Part shown: one piece after another, positions 1 to 7,540 of the stretch | How positions within the stretch are numbered: the stretch's first letter is position 1 | Layout: every line of letters begins with the position of its first letter | Assembly: GCA_002725445.1 (NCBI GenBank) | Contig: PBPD01000089.1 | Span: 1 to 25,323 of the forward strand | Reading direction: 5' to 3' | Length of the DNA stretch: 25,323 bases | Source of the DNA: Rickettsiales bacterium | Lineage (GTDB): Bacteria; Pseudomonadota; Alphaproteobacteria; Rickettsiales; UBA3002 | Position numbers and translations under genes: made by a program | Notes under the pieces: model-generated | Told to the model about the DNA's origin: nothing | Seen by the model: only the letters and a program-made list of their open reading frames with translations | The model's database searches: none

Positions 1-678
1 CTTGAGCGGTTTGCCCTTCCATGTGAACGGAATCGCAATACTATCACGCGTAATGCCCGCCTCGGGCCCGGTGAGCACGCGCTCTTCGCCAAGCAGTTGA
101 TTAATGAAAGTCGATTTACCGACATTCGGGCGCCCCACAATGGCTACCTGCAGGTCGGGAATCCCCTCTTCTTCTGCCGAGATATCCTCTGGCATATGTT
201 CGTGAATCGCATCATACAACACACCTATGCCTTCGCCATGTTCCGCCGAAATTGGCAATGGCTCACCAATACCCAGACTATAGGCTTCCATCGCTGCTTC
301 GCCGCCACGCTTGCCTTCGGCCTTGTTGACCACCAGCAGCACCGGCTTGCCCGATTGGCGCACCAGATCGGCGAAGAACTCGTCCTGCGGCAGGATGCCG
401 GCGCGAATATCCACAATCATGAGCAACAAATCCGCGTCATCAAACGCGGCTTGCGTTTGTTGGAACATACGGCGTTCAAGCGTGTTCTCTGCGGCTTCTT
501 CCAGCCCTGCCGTGTCGATCACCTTATACGGAATATCGCCCATCCATGCTGTGCCTTCGCGGCGATCCCGCGTGACACCGGGCGTGTCATCCACCAATGC
601 GTGGCGTTCGCCCGTCAGACGGTTAAACAGGGTCGATTTGCCGACATTCGGACGGCCTACAAGTGCAACAGTAAACAT
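1..678 (-). CDS. der: Ribosome-assembly GTPase Der (EngA), C-terminal part outside window
   Basis: Der is an essential tandem-GTPase protein that acts in maturation of the large ribosomal subunit. The 226 visible residues hold the whole first G domain: G1 GRPNVGKS at 8-15, G3 DTAG at 55-58 and a G4-like NKAE at 118-121. The start of the second domain follows, with a second GRPNVGKS at 182-189. The frame then runs off the left edge, so the rest of G2 and the KH-like domain are missing. The first G4 motif has Glu in place of the usual Asp; I recall this as common in alphaproteobacterial Der. The ATG at 678-676 lies 2 bases after the bamB stop, so it is almost certainly the last visible gene of the guaA-tpr-bamB-der operon. 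Identity is firm. Confidence 0.97.
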   Translation of the reverse strand, partial: MFTVALVGRPNVGKSTLFNRLTGERHALVDDTPGVTRDRREGTAWMGDIPYKVIDTAGLEEAAENTLERRMFQQTQAAFDDADLLLMIVDIRAGILPQDEFFADLVRQSGKPVLLVVNKAEGKRGGEAAMEAYSLGIGEPLPISAEHGEGIGVLYDAIHEHMPEDISAEEEGIPDLQVAIVGRPNVGKSTFINQLLGEERVLTGPEAGITRDSIAIPFTWKGKPLK

Positions 679-680
679 GA

Positions 681-2009
681 TTATTGTAACGCATATAATG
701 TGGCGTCTGTATCCAGCAGATACATAACACCGTTAGCTATCACCGGCGTAGTAACGATATCTTCGGGAATTGTAAACTCCGTATTTACCGAACCATCCTG
801 CGGCGATACCACCAGCATACGGCCAATATTGGTGCTGACCAGCAGATTATTACCCGCTGCCACCGGAGGCGCTACACGCAATATTTCCTGTTCGTCCTCA
901 TCGAGCGGAGCAAACAAGTCGCTCACCCAGCGCACACGGCCATCTTCCATTTGCAGTGCCACCAACTGATTGTCGGTTGTGAGCATGTAGAGCGAATCAC
1001 CAAGCGCCCAGGGTGTATAGTGCGACGCAATTTGCTGCTGCCACATGCTACGCCCCGTAATGCCATCATTGGCCACCATCAGGCCGGTATTACTAACCGC
1101 AAACACGATGCCGTTGAGCACCAATGGGCCCGCATCGATGCCGCTAAGTGCCGCAATGGCACTGGTGCGACGCGGTAGAATCAACATATCCGACCATAAT
1201 TCTGCGCCATTGACCGCATTGAGCGCACGCACTTCGCCCGACGAATACGCCATGACGATTTTGCCATCGCCGTAACCCGGCACGACCGAGCCAACAAAGC
1301 CCGCCTTTTCGTTAATGCCGCGGTCACTCCACACTTCGGCACCGGTCAGTGTATCCAGGGCAAAGGCCTGATTATCTACGCTGATGATAAAAACTTTATT
1401 CTCAGCCACACGCGGGGCGGCACGCAGCGGAATGTTAATCGCGCGTTGCCAGCGCAAACTGCCGTCATTGGCCGCCAATGCGTACACTTTACCATAACCC
1501 GTTGCGATGAAAAGCTGCCCGTTATCATAGGCCAGACCACCACCGAGCAATTCCGGCTCGTCCAACTCTACCGCTACATCCGATGTCCACAACACGGTGG
1601 AGATATCGCCCGCTTTATGCGCCGACACGTAACCGCGTGCATCCATAGCAAACACACGCCCTGCCGCCACCACCGGGCTTGGCACTAAACGGGTTTCCCA
1701 GCCATTGCCATCGCCAATGGTGACACGCGCGCCCACCTCGGTTGAGCGAAGGGCAAAATTACCCCGATGGCTCTCGGCGCGCCCCCCATGCTGTGGCCAT
1801 GCTTTGTTAACCGAAAAATCAGGCACATAGGCTTTTTTGCCTTCAAGGCTCGCATCTGCTTCCACCGCATTTTCTTTTGGCATGATAGCAATGCGCTCAC
1901 CCGGTAATTTAGGCTCTTCCGGCTCGGAGCCTTCCCACAGGGAGGGCATGTCGGAACATGCGGCTAACAAGATAGCTGCTGTTAGTAATGGTATGAAATA
2001 TTTTGCCAT
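681..2009 (-). CDS. bamB: Outer-membrane assembly lipoprotein BamB
   Basis: BamB is the beta-propeller lipoprotein of the BAM complex, which inserts beta-barrel proteins into the outer membrane from the periplasmic side. The 442-residue product starts with a short lipoprotein signal and a lipobox LLAAC, with the modified Cys at residue 18. It then shows repeated PQQ/propeller blades of the form vyAL...G...W (for example YALAANDGSLRW, FALDTLTGAEVW, RALNAVNGAELW). A longer open frame extends upstream to 2138, but the start at 2009 is preferred. It places the signal peptide at the N-terminus and has an AAGGGG Shine-Dalgarno at 2019-2014, embedded in the stop of the preceding TPR gene. It sits 8 bases after that gene and 2 bases before der; the bamB-der pairing is widely conserved in proteobacteria. 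Confidence 0.93.
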   Translation of the reverse strand: MAKYFIPLLTAAILLAACSDMPSLWEGSEPEEPKLPGERIAIMPKENAVEADASLEGKKAYVPDFSVNKAWPQHGGRAESHRGNFALRSTEVGARVTIGDGNGWETRLVPSPVVAAGRVFAMDARGYVSAHKAGDISTVLWTSDVAVELDEPELLGGGLAYDNGQLFIATGYGKVYALAANDGSLRWQRAINIPLRAAPRVAENKVFIISVDNQAFALDTLTGAEVWSDRGINEKAGFVGSVVPGYGDGKIVMAYSSGEVRALNAVNGAELWSDMLILPRRTSAIAALSGIDAGPLVLNGIVFAVSNTGLMVANDGITGRSMWQQQIASHYTPWALGDSLYMLTTDNQLVALQMEDGRVRWVSDLFAPLDEDEQEILRVAPPVAAGNNLLVSTNIGRMLVVSPQDGSVNTEFTIPEDIVTTPVIANGVMYLLDTDATLYALQ

Positions 2010-2017
2010 AATGCCCC

Positions 2018-2596
2018 TTAGCGGCTCTGGGCTGCACCCAGCTCTTGCAGGCGTTTGTTCAGGCTGGGCGGCAACGCGGTTTGCGCATCGGTCGATACGG
2101 GTTCGCCTTGCAGTGCTGATTGCTCCAGCGCATACCACGGGAAGGTTGCGTTCGCTTCACGCTGGCCGCTGTCATTTAGTTGGGCAAGCATCAGCCGTGC
2201 ATAATCGGTGAGCTCTTTATCGGCATTGTTGCTCACCGCAGTTTGCAATGTGGCAACGGCCATGTCGGTGTCGTTATTTAGCAGATAGCTTTTAGCCAAC
2301 CAGATACGCGCCAGTGCCGCAAGTTTGGGAGGCGCGTCTTTTGCCGTTTTATCCAGCAGCAGCACCGCTTCATTGCCCTGATCGCTCAAAATAGCCTGAT
2401 GCGCCTGCAATAACACATCCGTCCATTCGCGCTGTTGGCTCTCACTATATTCCTGCCAGGCAACCAGACCCACCAGCACCGCCAGTGCAATCACCAGAAT
2501 AGTAAGCAACCGTTTGCCATGTTTATGCCACAGTTTTTGCCACTGCTCCTGACGCACGGCTTCGTCAATTTCGCGTATCAGACCATCGTCAGCCAT
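2018..2596 (-). CDS. Membrane-anchored TPR protein, YfgM-like
   Basis: This 192-residue protein has a cytoplasmic N-terminal stretch rich in charged residues, one transmembrane segment at about residues 30-47 (LLTILVIALAVLVGLVAW), and a periplasmic helical remainder with TPR-like repeats. This is the architecture of the YfgM family (TPR_21 domain). In E. coli YfgM associates with the SecYEG translocon and the periplasmic chaperone PpiD, and its gene also lies next to bamB and der. The start at 2596 is 3 bases downstream of the guaA stop, with a purine-rich GAGTGGGA inside the end of guaA as probable ribosome site. Family assignment rests on topology and gene order; a direct role in secretion is inferred, and sequence conservation in this family is low. 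Confidence 0.8.
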   Translation of the reverse strand: MADDGLIREIDEAVRQEQWQKLWHKHGKRLLTILVIALAVLVGLVAWQEYSESQQREWTDVLLQAHQAILSDQGNEAVLLLDKTAKDAPPKLAALARIWLAKSYLLNNDTDMAVATLQTAVSNNADKELTDYARLMLAQLNDSGQREANATFPWYALEQSALQGEPVSTDAQTALPPSLNKRLQELGAAQSR

Positions 2597-2599
2597 AGT

Positions 2600-4147
2600 T
2601 TATTCCCACTCGATCGTTCCTGGTGGTTTACTTGTCACGTCGTAGACCACGCGGTTGATGCCTTTGACCTCGTTGATAATACGATTAGCCGTTTGGCTCA
2701 AGAATTCGTGACTAAAATGGTAGTAATCCGCGGTCATACCATCCGTTGAGGTTACGGCGCGCAGCGCACAGACAAATTCGTAGGTACGGGCATCGCCCAT
2801 CACCCCAACCGTGCGCACTGGCAATAACACAGCAAATGCCTGCCAGATATCATCATACAGCCCTGCGCGGCGAATCTCTTCGATGTATATCGCGTCGGCC
2901 TTGCGCAGAATATCAAGCTTCTCTTGCGAGATTTCGCCGGGAATACGAATCCCCAGACCCGGACCCGGGAAGGGGTGACGGGCAACCAAATCATTATGCA
3001 TGCCCATTTCCATGCCAAGCAATCGCACTTCGTCTTTGAATAGCTCGCGCACGGGCTCTACCAGTTTCAGATTCAGACGCTCTGGCAAGCCACCGACATT
3101 ATGGTGGGATTTGATCGTTGCTGAAGGGCCGCCATGCACAGAGACTGACTCGACCACATCAGGATACAACGTGCCCTGCGCCAGAAATTCTGCGCCGCCT
3201 GCACGCTCAGCCTCTTCGTCGAAGACCTCAATGAAGGTCTCACCAATAATTTTACGTTTGCGCTCAGGATCAGATACACCGCTTAAGCGGCCGAGGAACA
3301 ATAAACTCGCATCCACAAAGGTCAGCGGAATATTATAATTATCCTCAAAGCGCTTTCGCACTTCCTGTGCTTCATCTTTGCGGAGCATACCTGTATCGAC
3401 AAAAATACAAAGCAGCTGATCGCCAATGGCCTCATGCAGTAGTTTTGCTACTACCGACGAGTCTACCCCGCCGCTGACCGCACATAGCACCCGGCCCGAT
3501 CCCACCTTCGCGCGCACGCGTTCAATCTCTTCTTTACGGAACGATGCCATCGTCCAATCGCCACGGCAGCCACAGATATAATGGGTGAAATTCTTAAGTA
3601 ACTGGCCGCCATCGGGAGTGTGTACCACTTCGGGATGGAACTGCACGCCATAAAATTTACGTGATTCATCCGCAATAGCCGCGAATGGCGCTGAACGAGT
3701 GCGAGCAATAACGCTAAATCCGTTAGGCAGCGCTTCCACGCGGTCGCCATGGCTCATCCACACCTGATAGGAATGGCCTTTTTTCCATACATCGCGGAAC
3801 AATAGTGAATCTTCAATCGGTTCGATCATGGCGCGGCCAAATTCGCGCTCATCTGCCATCTGCACATTACCGCCCAATGCGGCGCACATGGTTTGCTGCC
3901 CATAGCAAATGCCAAGCACCGGCACACCCAGCTCAAACACTTTAGGATTAACAGCAGGCGCATCTTCTACATGCACGGAGGCCGGCCCGCCCGAAAGAAT
4001 AATACCTTTCGGCTTAAAATTAATCAGATCCTGATCGCTCATGTTAAATGGGTGAATCTCAGAATACACACCATTTTCGCGCACACGCCTTGCTATCAGC
4101 TGCGTGACCTGCGAACCGAAATCTAATATGAGAATTTTGTCATGCAT
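2600..4147 (-). CDS. guaA: GMP synthase (glutamine-hydrolysing)
   Basis: GuaA converts XMP to GMP using ATP and glutamine, the last step of de novo guanine nucleotide synthesis, in the cytosol. The 515-residue length is normal. The N-terminal class I glutamine amidotransferase domain has nucleophile Cys81 in GICYGQQ and the His171/Glu173 pair in FHPE. The ATP-pyrophosphatase domain carries the P-loop SGGVDSS at 225-231. The C-terminal dimerisation domain ends with the family-typical KPPGTIEWE. It is the first gene of the leftward operon, and its leader contains a 7-bp dyad at 4202-4231. No frameshift or missing catalytic residue is seen. Confidence 0.98.
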   Translation of the reverse strand: MHDKILILDFGSQVTQLIARRVRENGVYSEIHPFNMSDQDLINFKPKGIILSGGPASVHVEDAPAVNPKVFELGVPVLGICYGQQTMCAALGGNVQMADEREFGRAMIEPIEDSLLFRDVWKKGHSYQVWMSHGDRVEALPNGFSVIARTRSAPFAAIADESRKFYGVQFHPEVVHTPDGGQLLKNFTHYICGCRGDWTMASFRKEEIERVRAKVGSGRVLCAVSGGVDSSVVAKLLHEAIGDQLLCIFVDTGMLRKDEAQEVRKRFEDNYNIPLTFVDASLLFLGRLSGVSDPERKRKIIGETFIEVFDEEAERAGGAEFLAQGTLYPDVVESVSVHGGPSATIKSHHNVGGLPERLNLKLVEPVRELFKDEVRLLGMEMGMHNDLVARHPFPGPGLGIRIPGEISQEKLDILRKADAIYIEEIRRAGLYDDIWQAFAVLLPVRTVGVMGDARTYEFVCALRAVTSTDGMTADYYHFSHEFLSQTANRIINEVKGINRVVYDVTSKPPGTIEWE

Positions 4148-4201
4148 CTGCCTCTAGTGCCGTAAATTGGCGTGAAATTCAAGTTTCATCTTGCAGAATA
4201 G

Positions 4202-4231
4202 GTGAATATTCGTGTTTTCGCTTGTATTCAC
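4202..4231 (-). promoter_or_regulatory. Dyad in guaA upstream region
   Basis: GTGAATA at 4202-4208 is the exact reverse complement of TATTCAC at 4225-4231, with 16 bases between. It lies 55-84 bases upstream of the guaA ATG. It could be a repressor operator or a stem in the guaA leader RNA. The stem is AT-rich and not followed by a U tract, so it is not a terminator. Function is unknown. Confidence 0.4.
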
Positions 4232-4318
4232 TGTAAACACTTCGCTCGCGCCGGTTGATAAAATTACCACGCAGCTCAGTCCGTTAGAGATATATGTGCA
4301 AAAATTGGGTTAAATGAC

Positions 4319-4346
4319 TTGACGAAAGCCCCCCTAAATTTATAGA
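4319..4346 (+). promoter_or_regulatory. Candidate sigma70 promoter for the cpa/tad operon
   Basis: TTGACG (4319-4324, five of six consensus -35 bases) is followed after 16 bases by TATAGA (4341-4346, four of six -10 bases). This predicts a transcript start near 4353 and a leader of about 90 bases before the cpaB ATG. It is the best plus-strand promoter match in the spacer. Assigned by eye only. Confidence 0.5.
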
Positions 4347-4359
4347 TGTGATAGTGAGA

Positions 4360-4387
4360 TTGTGCATGAAGCACAACATGCATTTTT
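4360..4387 (+). promoter_or_regulatory. Overlapping inverted repeats in cpaB leader (operator or attenuator-like)
   Basis: TTGTGC (4360-4365) and GCACAA (4371-4376) form a perfect 6-bp dyad with a 5-base spacer. A second 6-bp pair, TGCATG (4363-4368) with CATGCA (4377-4382), shares bases 4363-4365 with the first and is followed directly by five T residues (4383-4387). The two hairpins cannot form together, as expected of an attenuator-like switch. The first dyad could equally be a DNA operator just downstream of the predicted start. Both stems are short. Confidence 0.4.
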
Positions 4388-4445
4388 GAATTCTTCATCG
4401 CGGCAGGCACGTGGTAAATAGCTAGACAAAGGCGCAACATACCTT

Positions 4446-5402
4446 ATGAGATCGGTCGGGTTAATAATAGCTATCGTAGTGGCTGCGCTTGCTGCTTTCT
4501 TAGTCTTACGTTTCACAGGCTCGCCTGAACCCGCGCCTCAACCTGCTCCCGTGGTGGTAGAGCCACAGCAAACAGACATTCAAACCGTAAATGTATATGT
4601 TGCCTCCAGCTTTATTCCCGTTGGCACACGTATCGATGAAAGCATGCTGGACACACAACCATGGCCAAGCCATCTGGTGGTGCCGGGCTTTGTCATTGGC
4701 GTAGACGAAGGTGAAAAGCTGATTGGTAAGGTTACGCGTTCGGCATTTCAGCCGCGCGAACCGATTATTGCTACCAAAGTAATTAACGCCAATGACCCGA
4801 ACTTTATTGCAGGCACATTGCCACAGGGCATGCGCATGGTGACCATTTCCACCAATGTGGTAGACGGGCTGGCAGGCTTTGTATTCCCGGGCGACCGGGT
4901 AGATGTTCTGGTGACCCACCGTGTAATACGTGAAGGGGTGCGTCAGGAAGATTTGAAACAATTGCGCGATGATGAAGCATTCGAAGAGGTGACTGAAACC
5001 TTATTAACGAATGTGCGCGTGCTGGCGGTAGACCAGCGCAGTTCAGTTACGTCGGAAGGCAATGTGATTGTACCATCAACGGTTAGTCTGCAAACCACGC
5101 CAGAAGATGCACAGCGCATCCGGCTGGCATCCTCGGTAGGACAGCTTTCACTAACATTGCGTTCACTTGAAGACGAAGATACGCTTGAAAATATCGCAGC
5201 AACGCGTAAAAGTAGTCTCTCTGATACCACTGGGTATACACCCGGACAAACATCTTCCGCCAACGCTGGCTCCTATATACCGGTTACGGTAGTACGCGGC
5301 ACCAGTGTGGAAGATGAGGAAGGCTTGGAAAAGCGGCAGGAGCAGGATTTCCGTTCCTCGATGCAACGAAGTCGACCACCGGGGGGTCCTAGTGGATATT
5401 AG
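4446..5402 (+). CDS. cpaB: Flp pilus assembly protein CpaB (RcpC)
   Basis: CpaB/RcpC is a periplasmic, inner-membrane-anchored component of Tad/Flp type IVc pilus systems, thought to work with the secretin CpaC. The 318-residue product begins with one N-terminal membrane segment at about 5-23 and a short proline-rich linker. A SAF domain follows at about 48-115 (start VNVYVASSFIPVGTRID, later GKVTRSAFQPREPI), then the RcpC-type core. The tail (from about 270) is low-complexity with Ser, Arg, Gly and Pro. It is the first gene of a seven-gene cpa/tad run, 5 bases ahead of cpaC. Its own ribosome site is weak: AAGG at 4427-4430 is too far from the ATG to be ideal. The start is supported by the membrane anchor. 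Confidence 0.93.
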   Translation: MRSVGLIIAIVVAALAAFLVLRFTGSPEPAPQPAPVVVEPQQTDIQTVNVYVASSFIPVGTRIDESMLDTQPWPSHLVVPGFVIGVDEGEKLIGKVTRSAFQPREPIIATKVINANDPNFIAGTLPQGMRMVTISTNVVDGLAGFVFPGDRVDVLVTHRVIREGVRQEDLKQLRDDEAFEEVTETLLTNVRVLAVDQRSSVTSEGNVIVPSTVSLQTTPEDAQRIRLASSVGQLSLTLRSLEDEDTLENIAATRKSSLSDTTGYTPGQTSSANAGSYIPVTVVRGTSVEDEEGLEKRQEQDFRSSMQRSRPPGGPSGY

Positions 5403-5407
5403 GCAAT

Positions 5408-6904
5408 ATGCACAACGCAAAGAACAGATATAATATGCGGCAAGTTTTGAAATATGTGGGTGGTGTGATTGCGTGTATGATGGTGTTTGGCACCAGCCTC
5501 GCACAAGCGAGCAACGCAACAACCTTTTATGTTCCCATCAACCGTTCCGAGTTAATTACCACGCCTGTGGATATGGGGGAGGTGATTGTAGCCGATCCTG
5601 ACGTTGCCGATGTGTATGTGCATGGCAAAAACAAAGTATCCGTTATTGGTAAATCGCTTGGTCAAACCAGCATTCGTCTGTTTGACACCGATAATCGCCT
5701 GATCCGTTCGGCGACGGTTCATGTAACCTACGACCTACCTGCGATTCGCAAGGCATTGCGCGACTTCCTGCCCTATGAGCGCATCGGTGTAGACATGGTA
5801 AACACAAAAGTAGCTCTCACCGGTGAAGTGCGCAGCGCGCAGGCGGCCTCCACCGCCATTGAAATCGCGGAGCAGTTCATTCGCACCAAGCAAGACCCTA
5901 ATAATGGACAAGATACCGAGTCTATTTCACCTACCAGTGCAGCAGAAGCCCGCAGCCCTATAATCAATCTGATGAGTATTGTATCTGGGCAGCAAGTGAT
6001 GCTGCGTATCCGTGTGGGTGAGATTCAACGCACGGCATTAAAGCGTCTGGGCGTTAGTTTGCAGGCCATTAAATCCTCTGGCAGCGTGCCTTTCCAGATT
6101 GCCACAGGCGGCGGCATCTTATCGCCTAATCTGGTTGAAGCTGGCGAAAGTCTGGTGCAGTTCAATCGCTTCAATCTCGACACGCAAGACCTGTTTGGCA
6201 CAGGCAGCCTGTCATATCTGAATTCTTCGGGCAACGGTATCGCTGGCACTATCGAAGCGCTGGAGCGTGACGGTTTGTTCAAAGTATTGGCCGAACCTAA
6301 TCTGGTGTCGCTCTCTGGTGAGCGTGCGCAATTCCTGGCAGGTGGCGAGTTCCCTATTCCGGTGCCGCAGGACGAACAAACCATTACTGTTGAATATAAG
6401 CCGTTTGGTGTGTCTGTTGAATTTACGCCTTACGTACTCAGCGAAAATCGTATTCGTGTGCATGTACAGCCTGAAGTGTCGGAAATCAGCAACGAAAACA
6501 GCATCGAGATCAATGGATTTGTAGCACCGTCGCTATCGACCCGCCGTGCCAACACCACGGTCGAGCTAGCGCCGGGCGAAAGCTTCATGATTGCGGGTTT
6601 AATTCGTGACAACATGACCTCAACCATCGAGTCTATTCCCGGATTGAGCGAAATACCTATCCTCAGCTCGCTGTTCCGCAGCACGCAATACCAACGGAAC
6701 GAAACTGAGCTGGTTCTGGCCGTTACTCCTTATATTGTGAATCCGATGCGCAGCAGTGACGTGAAACTACCAACCGATGATTTCCGCCCTGCCAGCCTGA
6801 TGGAAAGCATGTTCTATGGCTCACTCTCCTCCCTGTCTGGTGGCGCTGCCCGCGCGGCTGAAGCACCAAGTCTGGAAGGACCAGTAGGATTTATCACGGA
6901 TTAA
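5408..6904 (+). CDS. cpaC: Tad pilus secretin CpaC (RcpA)
   Basis: CpaC forms the outer-membrane secretin channel of the Tad/Flp pilus. The 498-residue precursor has a signal peptide around residues 15-35. A pilus-specific N-terminal domain follows (FYVPINRSELITTPVDMGEV, with a GKSLGQTSIRLFD segment), then a BON-like segment. The C-terminal secretin domain is marked by VLAEPNLVSLSGERAQFLAGGEFPIP and a later LPGLSEIPILSSLF-like signature (seen as IPGLSEIPILSSLFRS). The start used is the ATG at 5408, with an AGG at 5401. An internal ATG at 5435 (MRQVLKYVGG) would give a shorter, more typical signal peptide and is a fair alternative. It follows cpaB by 5 bases and precedes cpaD by 2, so translation is probably coupled. 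Confidence 0.95.
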   Translation: MHNAKNRYNMRQVLKYVGGVIACMMVFGTSLAQASNATTFYVPINRSELITTPVDMGEVIVADPDVADVYVHGKNKVSVIGKSLGQTSIRLFDTDNRLIRSATVHVTYDLPAIRKALRDFLPYERIGVDMVNTKVALTGEVRSAQAASTAIEIAEQFIRTKQDPNNGQDTESISPTSAAEARSPIINLMSIVSGQQVMLRIRVGEIQRTALKRLGVSLQAIKSSGSVPFQIATGGGILSPNLVEAGESLVQFNRFNLDTQDLFGTGSLSYLNSSGNGIAGTIEALERDGLFKVLAEPNLVSLSGERAQFLAGGEFPIPVPQDEQTITVEYKPFGVSVEFTPYVLSENRIRVHVQPEVSEISNENSIEINGFVAPSLSTRRANTTVELAPGESFMIAGLIRDNMTSTIESIPGLSEIPILSSLFRSTQYQRNETELVLAVTPYIVNPMRSSDVKLPTDDFRPASLMESMFYGSLSSLSGGAARAAEAPSLEGPVGFITD

Positions 6905-6906
6905 TT

Positions 6907-7497
6907 ATGAAACAGATCGCTCTCTTATTCAGCCTAGTTCTTCTCGCCGCATGCGATACCATTCCGCCAGAAGAATATTATGCACGTGGTGCACCGGAAA
7001 GTTTGCTCGATGTATCCTCTGAAGTAGTGAATCTCAGCGTAGCGAGCCAGCCTGCTTTGGATGAACTGGCCGAATGGGTAAACCGTGACCAGCCGACACG
7101 CGCAGAGCTTTACTGTATGGAAGGCGACAATAACTGTGCCGCGGCGCAGGAGATTCTTGACCTGTATGGCGTGCCATCTATGTATGTGCCCGCAGCCGAT
7201 GCCAGTGTGGCACTCGTGTATGAACGCGTGTTGGCGCGTGATTGCGAACAGCGCTTCATTGACCGCCACAACAACCCTTACAATCTAAACTATATCACGC
7301 ATGGATGTGCTAATGCCGCCAATATGGTGCAGATGGTATCCGACAAACATCAGTTTGTAAGTCCTAACCTGATGGATTATCCGGACGCCACCAAAGCGGT
7401 ACAGGCATATGGCCGCTATCTTGAGCCGCCTGCATCCCGCAGCGCGCTACAGGGCGATATCGGCGATTCAGCGCTCGAGAATATCTCCATTGAATAA
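6907..7497 (+). CDS. cpaD: Tad pilus lipoprotein CpaD
   Basis: CpaD is an outer-membrane-associated lipoprotein of the alphaproteobacterial Flp pilus, functionally like TadD/RcpB-type partners of the secretin. The 196-residue precursor has a clear lipoprotein signal with lipobox LLAAC, Cys16 being the lipidated residue. The C-terminal half carries the family-like block HGCANAANMVQMVSD, followed by P-x-L-M-D-Y-P, which matches the usual GCA-x-x-x-N-L/M-x-x-M-V pattern of CpaD. Four further cysteines (in YCMEGDNNCA, RDCEQR and HGCA) could form periplasmic disulfides. It sits 2 bases after cpaC and 43 bases before cpaE. The assignment relies on this block plus position in the cluster; overall conservation of CpaD is modest. 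Confidence 0.85.
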   Translation: MKQIALLFSLVLLAACDTIPPEEYYARGAPESLLDVSSEVVNLSVASQPALDELAEWVNRDQPTRAELYCMEGDNNCAAAQEILDLYGVPSMYVPAADASVALVYERVLARDCEQRFIDRHNNPYNLNYITHGCANAANMVQMVSDKHQFVSPNLMDYPDATKAVQAYGRYLEPPASRSALQGDIGDSALENISIE

Positions 7498-7540
7498 GTA
7501 CGCCTAACCCTTTATATGTAAGGAAGGGATAAGGAGCGCT

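Larger units (their letters stand above)
4148..4445. promoter_or_regulatory. Divergent control region between guaA and cpaB
   Basis: These 298 bases contain no credible gene and are richer in A+T than the flanking coding DNA. They must carry the leftward promoter(s) for guaA and the rightward promoter for the pilus genes. I see a 7-bp dyad in the guaA half, a TTGACG/TATAGA promoter candidate for cpaB, and overlapping inverted repeats between that promoter and the cpaB start. I could not find a convincing minus-strand -35/-10 pair for guaA. Confidence 0.75.

Noticed and set aside
97..969. Plus-strand open frame of 290 codons opposite der and bamB
   Set aside because: It lies entirely antisense to two firmly identified genes, shows no family motif, and is a by-product of their codon use.
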